Part shown: piece by piece, positions 63,249 through 64,000 of the stretch | Position numbering within the stretch: position 1 is the first letter of the stretch | Layout: every line of letters begins with the position of its first letter | Assembly (NCBI RefSeq): GCF_000590555.1 | Contig: NC_022198.1 | Span: forward strand, 62,001 to 126,000 | Source: Corynebacterium argentoratense DSM 44202 | Lineage (GTDB): Bacteria > Actinomycetota > Actinomycetes > Mycobacteriales > Mycobacteriaceae | Length of the DNA stretch: 64,000 bases | Direction of reading: 5' to 3' | Notes under the pieces: generated by a model | Told to the model about the DNA's origin: nothing | Databases searched by the model: none | Seen by the model: the letters and a program-made list of their open reading frames with translations, nothing else | Made by a program: the position numbers and the translations under genes

Positions 63249-64000
63249 GTGAAAGCAGGACCTTCGGATCAGCCACACCGGCAGACTTCCGCTACGCCCG
63301 CGCGGTCGATGCGGGGGCAGTCAGCCGGTAAGAAGGTTGCTGCATTTTTCGACCTAGACAAGACCATCATCGCTAAGTCCTCTGCCTTTGCTTACGGTCG
63401 CCAATTTTTGGACAACGGACTTATCTCCCCTGGGGTTGCAGCCCATTTGGCTGTGGCGCAGGCTGCCTACCGTCTGGTTGGTCATTCGAACGATCAAATG
63501 GACAGTACCCGGGACAATCTAGCGTCGATGGTGCGGGGCTGGGACGTCCAGCAAGTGTCGGATATTGTGGAGACAACCTTGCATGAGGTGGTGTCCCCCG
63601 CGATCTACATGGAGGCGCGCGAGCTGATTGCTTTGCACGAGGCTGCGGGGCACGACGTCATTATTGTTTCTGCGTCGGCTGCGCAGTTGGTCGCTCCGAT
63701 AGCCCGCGAGCTGGGTATTCGCGATGCTGTGACGACCACCCTTGAGGTACAGGACGGTCGTTTCACGGGGGAAGTCCTGTTCTATTGCAAGGGGGAGCGC
63801 AAGGCCCAGGCGATTCGTGACCTCGCCGCTAACAGGGGCTACAACCTGGAGGCGAGTTTTGCCTATTCGGATTCGGCCACGGACATCCCCATGCTGGAGG
63901 TCGTGGGCAATGCGGTGGCCGTCAATCCCGACAGGGCACTGAAGCGCTACGCAAAAAAGCACGGCTGGACGATCCGTTCGTTTAAAAATCCGGTGCCCTT
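63249..64000 (+). CDS. HAD-superfamily phosphatase, SerB-like subfamily IB (partial; runs off right edge)
   Basis: From GTG 63249 a polar tail of about 30 residues precedes KKVAAFFDLDKTIIAKSSAF, the HAD nucleophile motif DLDKT. Then follow VIIVSASAAQLVAPIARELG (motif II Ser), KGERKAQAIRDL (motif III Lys) and AYSDSATDIPMLEVVGNAVAVNPD (motif IV). This matches subfamily IB hydrolases near marP/ssd in actinobacteria. It may act on phospholipid or sugar phosphates; the substrate is not evident. The C-terminus is outside the window. Confidence 0.9.
   Translation, partial: MKAGPSDQPHRQTSATPARSMRGQSAGKKVAAFFDLDKTIIAKSSAFAYGRQFLDNGLISPGVAAHLAVAQAAYRLVGHSNDQMDSTRDNLASMVRGWDVQQVSDIVETTLHEVVSPAIYMEARELIALHEAAGHDVIIVSASAAQLVAPIARELGIRDAVTTTLEVQDGRFTGEVLFYCKGERKAQAIRDLAANRGYNLEASFAYSDSATDIPMLEVVGNAVAVNPDRALKRYAKKHGWTIRSFKNPVP

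Overview
The window is chromosomal DNA from a mycolic-acid-type actinobacterium, almost certainly a Corynebacterium; I cannot name the species. The evidence is gene content and order: an arabinogalactan block (aftA, dprE2, dprE1, a GtrA protein, glfT1, Wzt/Wzm exporter), then tadA-tyrA-pat, tgt-yhhQ-gluQ, ffs-aspT-dnaX-ebfC-recR, murT-gatD, leuA, lysC-asd-sigC-katA, an Mrp antiporter operon, ponA-whcA, glxR and nth-tlpA-nudix-marP. These orders are known from C. glutamicum and, in part, from M. tuberculosis Rv3671c-Rv3790. GC content is moderately high. Start spacings such as TACACT-N8-GTG suggest leaderless transcripts.

Layout. 1-7.7 kb: minus-strand cell-wall arabinogalactan genes, interrupted by two tiny plus-strand genes for amphipathic peptides of 39 and 38 residues that resemble corynebacterial PorA/PorH channel peptides. 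7.7-15 kb: a class-V aminotransferase-like protein, a quinone oxidoreductase, stress proteins, tadA, tyrA and pat, with three tRNA-Ser and two identical tRNA-Arg genes. 15-21.5 kb: an MmpL exporter, a queuosine salvage trio, a fourth tRNA-Ser and the SRP RNA. 21.5-30.8 kb: aspT, dnaX-ebfC-recR, lipid II amidation (murT-gatD) and a DnaQ-like protein. 30.9-37.9 kb: lactate dehydrogenase, a DUF559 nuclease-like gene between two palindromes, leuA and branched-chain amino acid export. 38-44.6 kb: lysC-asd, a sortase-type surface protein, sigC and katA. 44.7-50.7 kb: mrp operon. 50.8-64 kb: a YhgE-like membrane protein, a phosphoesterase, a class A PBP, whcA, glxR, nth, tlpA-like, nudix, a frameshifted marP and the start of a HAD phosphatase.

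Two signals are not explained by ordinary annotation. First, six palindromic elements of about 85-92 bp share an asymmetric loop motif close to TTTCCCCAGGTCGC although their stems differ. Two of them, with the same stem and in opposite orientation, bracket the DUF559 gene, forming a 1.19-kb unit that looks like a mobile or REP-type system. Second, the 10-mer TGACGYCGCG occurs 44 times by my hand count (19 plus, 25 minus), in several reading frames and between genes; well under one occurrence is expected by chance.

Other oddities are a class-V aminotransferase fold without its PLP lysine, a TGT without its three zinc cysteines, a DnaQ protein without its catalytic acids, a truncated MFS gene between two tRNA-Ser genes, and a frameshift in a G6 run just after the marP active-site serine.
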